This document shows, piece after piece, positions 45,254 to 47,176 of a DNA stretch of 47,176 bases. The notes beneath the pieces are model-generated. The model made no database searches. It saw only the letters and a program-made list of their open reading frames with translations, and was not told the DNA's origin. This stretch comes from Prevotellaceae bacterium (GTDB lineage Bacteria > Bacteroidota > Bacteroidia > Bacteroidales > UBA932): the NCBI GenBank assembly GCA_031269545.1, contig JAISYZ010000235.1:1-47176 (forward strand), read 5' to 3'. A program made the translations under genes and the position numbers. Numbering within the stretch: position 1 is the stretch's first letter; every line of letters begins with the position of its first letter.

Positions 45254-46838
45254 CGATGCACAACTTGAAGCAATGTTTACAGGCGCAAATACCGAAGTGA
45301 TTGTTGCCGGACGTCGCTTCGGCAAATCACATGGCATTATGGCGCCACGACTCTTGCGCAATATTCACGCGATGCCGCGCAGTGCAGGTGCTTTTGTTGC
45401 CGCTACATTCCAGCAGGCGCTTACACGAACATTGCCGGCAACTTTTGCAGCACTGCGCGAAATGGGTTGGATTCGCGATGTGCATTATGTAGTGGGACAT
45501 CGACCGCCGAAAAAACTCGGCTTTGCAGAACCGATAATAAAACCCATGCGATACGATTATGTTATTGCTTGGTACAATGGGAGCATACAACACATCATTT
45601 CGCAAGATGTTAAAGGTTCTTCCAATTCGCTTACCCTCGACTATATTTTTATTGACGAAGCAAAATTTATCAATCACGAGAAACTTAAAGAAGAAACATT
45701 ACCTGCAAATGGGGCAATACAAAAATATTTTGGACATTCCCCATATCATCACGGCTTGCTTGTTCTCTCAGATATGCCTACTACAAAAAAAGGCTCGTGG
45801 TTTTTTCGTTATCGCGAACTTATGGATAATGAACTTATAACAACAATTCAAGGGTTGGTTTACGAAATATGGAAACTTAAACAAAAACCGAAATCGACAT
45901 CCATCGACAAAATGATAAGAGGATATAAAAGAACTCTTGCAGAATTTCGTTCAGTCGCAACGTATTATCGCGAATGGTCGAGCATCGAGAATATACAAAT
46001 TCTTGGCGAAAAATATATACGCCAAATGAAACGCGACCTGTCGCCATTAGTCTTTCAAACTTCAATTCTTTGCAAAAGAATAACACGCCTGCTTGATGGG
46101 TTTTATCCTTCACTGTCGGAAGATATTCATACTTATACTGCATTCAACAACGATTATCTGCAAAGCCTTAATTACGACTTATCGAAAATAGAAAGTCCCG
46201 ACTGCCGACAGGATGGCGACCTCGACCCTAACATGCCAATTTACATCGCATTCGACTATAACGCAAACATCAACTGGCTGGTAGCAGCACAGCAACAGGG
46301 CAATAAGATGAAAGTAATTAAGTCGTTCTATGTTAAGTTTACACGCAAACTGCGTGAAGTAATTGATGACTTCTGTAATTATTACAAGTACCATCCAACA
46401 AGTGAAGTTATCTACTACTACGACAATACGGCGCTGGGAAGTAATTACGCAGTGAGCGAAGAAGACTTTGCATCAGTCATCTGTTCTCAATTCATTAAAA
46501 ACAATTGGCTTATTAGACGGATTCATATCGGCAATCCGTTAAAACATCGTGAAAAGTACATCATGATAGACCAAGCATTTAAAGGGCAGCGATATTTATT
46601 TCCTCAATTCAACAAGAATAACAACGATGCGCTTCTCTTGGCGATGAGATATACAGAGGTTGTTGTCAACAGCAGAGGTTTTTCAAAACAAAAATGTGGC
46701 GAAAAGTTAGCAGAAACCGAAGAAGATAAATTGGAATACCGTACAGATGGAACAGATGCCTTTGATACTCTGTTTATTGGGATGAACCTCTTCCCCCATA
46801 AATCGGCTGCCTCGTTCATGGAAGCAATAATACATTAA
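45225..46838 (+). CDS. Phage terminase large subunit
   Basis: A 537-aa DNA-packaging motor. The N-terminal ATPase has Walker A VIVAGRRFGKSHG (25-37) and Walker B LDYIFIDEAKFI (about 137-148). The C-terminal part is an RNase H-like nuclease: IYIAFDYNANINWLVA (first Asp), YYYDNTALGSNYA and a closing acid in DGTDAFDTLFIG. Length is typical. It starts inside the small-subunit gene. No portal gene follows within the window, although a portal normally lies just after the terminase. Confidence 0.93.
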   Translation: MNETKQLYFNDAQLEAMFTGANTEVIVAGRRFGKSHGIMAPRLLRNIHAMPRSAGAFVAATFQQALTRTLPATFAALREMGWIRDVHYVVGHRPPKKLGFAEPIIKPMRYDYVIAWYNGSIQHIISQDVKGSSNSLTLDYIFIDEAKFINHEKLKEETLPANGAIQKYFGHSPYHHGLLVLSDMPTTKKGSWFFRYRELMDNELITTIQGLVYEIWKLKQKPKSTSIDKMIRGYKRTLAEFRSVATYYREWSSIENIQILGEKYIRQMKRDLSPLVFQTSILCKRITRLLDGFYPSLSEDIHTYTAFNNDYLQSLNYDLSKIESPDCRQDGDLDPNMPIYIAFDYNANINWLVAAQQQGNKMKVIKSFYVKFTRKLREVIDDFCNYYKYHPTSEVIYYYDNTALGSNYAVSEEDFASVICSQFIKNNWLIRRIHIGNPLKHREKYIMIDQAFKGQRYLFPQFNKNNNDALLLAMRYTEVVVNSRGFSKQKCGEKLAETEEDKLEYRTDGTDAFDTLFIGMNLFPHKSAASFMEAIIH

Positions 46839-46898
46839 GTTTTATTTATATTTTTTAACGGAGCAATTTTTTAAAAATTAAATCTGTATCTTTTAATT

Positions 46899-46923
46899 GC
46901 ACGCATATATCGTGCTTTTTTTT
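46899..46923 (+). terminator. Rho-independent terminator after the terminase gene
   Basis: The stem GCACG / CGTGC with a 7-nt loop is followed by a run of nine T, 60 nt past the stop codon. Confidence 0.75.
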
Positions 46924-47031
46924 CGATGTAATTACAAAAAATCTTCAGGGCGGCTCGGGGACAATCAACTTAAAAATGAAAATAAATTTTCATTTTTAAT
47001 TGTTAATTGATTATTACTAAATATAATGTTA

Positions 47032-47061
47032 TTTTAAAAACGGCAATTGCCGTTTTTAAAA
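47032..47061. repeat. Perfect 30-bp palindrome
   Basis: Fifteen bases (TTTTAAAAACGGCAA) are followed exactly by their reverse complement. It could be a bidirectional terminator, since both strands end in A/T tracts, or a protein-binding site. Confidence 0.7.
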
Positions 47062-47075
47062 GGTATTCCGCAGTT

Positions 47076-47100
47076 CGCACAGGTTGTGCGATTTTTTTTT
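47076..47100 (+). terminator. Hairpin with T-tract
   Basis: CGCAC / GTGCG with a 5-nt loop, followed by A and nine T. It is a second terminator-like structure in this short region. Confidence 0.65.
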
Positions 47101-47111
47101 GCAAAAAAAAA

Positions 47112-47128
47112 TACGTGAAATTCACGTA
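47112..47128. repeat. Short perfect inverted repeat
   Basis: TACGTGAA and TTCACGTA flank one central A. It may be an operator of a gene beyond the right edge; no gene start is visible here. Confidence 0.5.
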
Positions 47129-47176
47129 ACTGCGCCATGCTCTACGAGCTTCGCTGTTTAATTTTTGTTCACCTGC

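Noticed and set aside
30593..46875. Direct repeats near 30593 and 46851 as phage attachment sites
   Set aside because: The similarity is short and interrupted (TTTTTAAGGAGCGA versus TTTTTAACGGAGCA), and the same motif also occurs at 9969, far from the phage.
1..47176. tRNA or rRNA genes
   Set aside because: I scanned for TPsiC-loop-like GGTTCGAATCC and similar strings with a matching acceptor stem and found none; a tRNA scan program would be decisive.

Overview
This window looks like a chromosomal stretch of a Bacteroidota bacterium, probably Bacteroidales or a near relative, with a prophage or other integrated phage genome occupying about the last 16 kb. The host assignment rests on a SusC/SusD pair, two secreted giants ending in the type B type IX secretion (T9SS, gliding-motility-associated) C-terminal domain, PorP/SprF-type partner genes, Bacteroidota promoters of the form TTTG...TAnnTTTG, few Shine-Dalgarno sequences and AT-rich spacers.

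Layout. (1) 1-6700, minus strand: an operon running from a 1765-aa T9SS-exported trypsin-like protease/adhesin through an OmpA-family PD40 protein to the first codons of an outer-membrane protein cut by the window edge. (2) 6701-7795: an AT-rich spacer with a 152-bp hairpin-ended repeat. (3) 7796-9403: pckA. (4) 10288-12582: an ECF sigma factor with a likely membrane partner, a DUF4252-like protein and a Cys-rich lipoprotein. (5) 13430-30085, plus strand: SusC, SusD, a surface lipoprotein, a GHL10 (DUF187) glycoside hydrolase lipoprotein, a TolB-like propeller, a 2081-aa amidase with a T9SS signal, and PorP/SprF. I infer that this cluster acts on peptidoglycan: the amidase would strip peptides, the DigH-related hydrolase would cut the naked glycan, and SusCD would import the fragments. 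(6) 30086-30769: a second 152-bp repeat copy inside a MITE-like frame. (7) 30770-46838: phage genes.

The phage section has a leftward CI-like repressor plus exonuclease-BRCT pair, a divergent promoter with overlapping operator half-sites, and a run of small early genes. These are followed by a compact C5 DNA methyltransferase, a TOPRIM-SF3 primase-helicase, a 275-bp cluster of TCTGACGGA repeats that could be the replication origin, an S49 protease fused to a scaffold, a major capsid protein, a PLD-like protein and the terminase. Two early phage genes survive only as 5' stubs. No integrase, portal, tail or lysis genes lie inside the window, so the phage must continue past the right edge if it is complete.

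All calls come from reading the sequence and translations by eye; no database search or alignment program was run.
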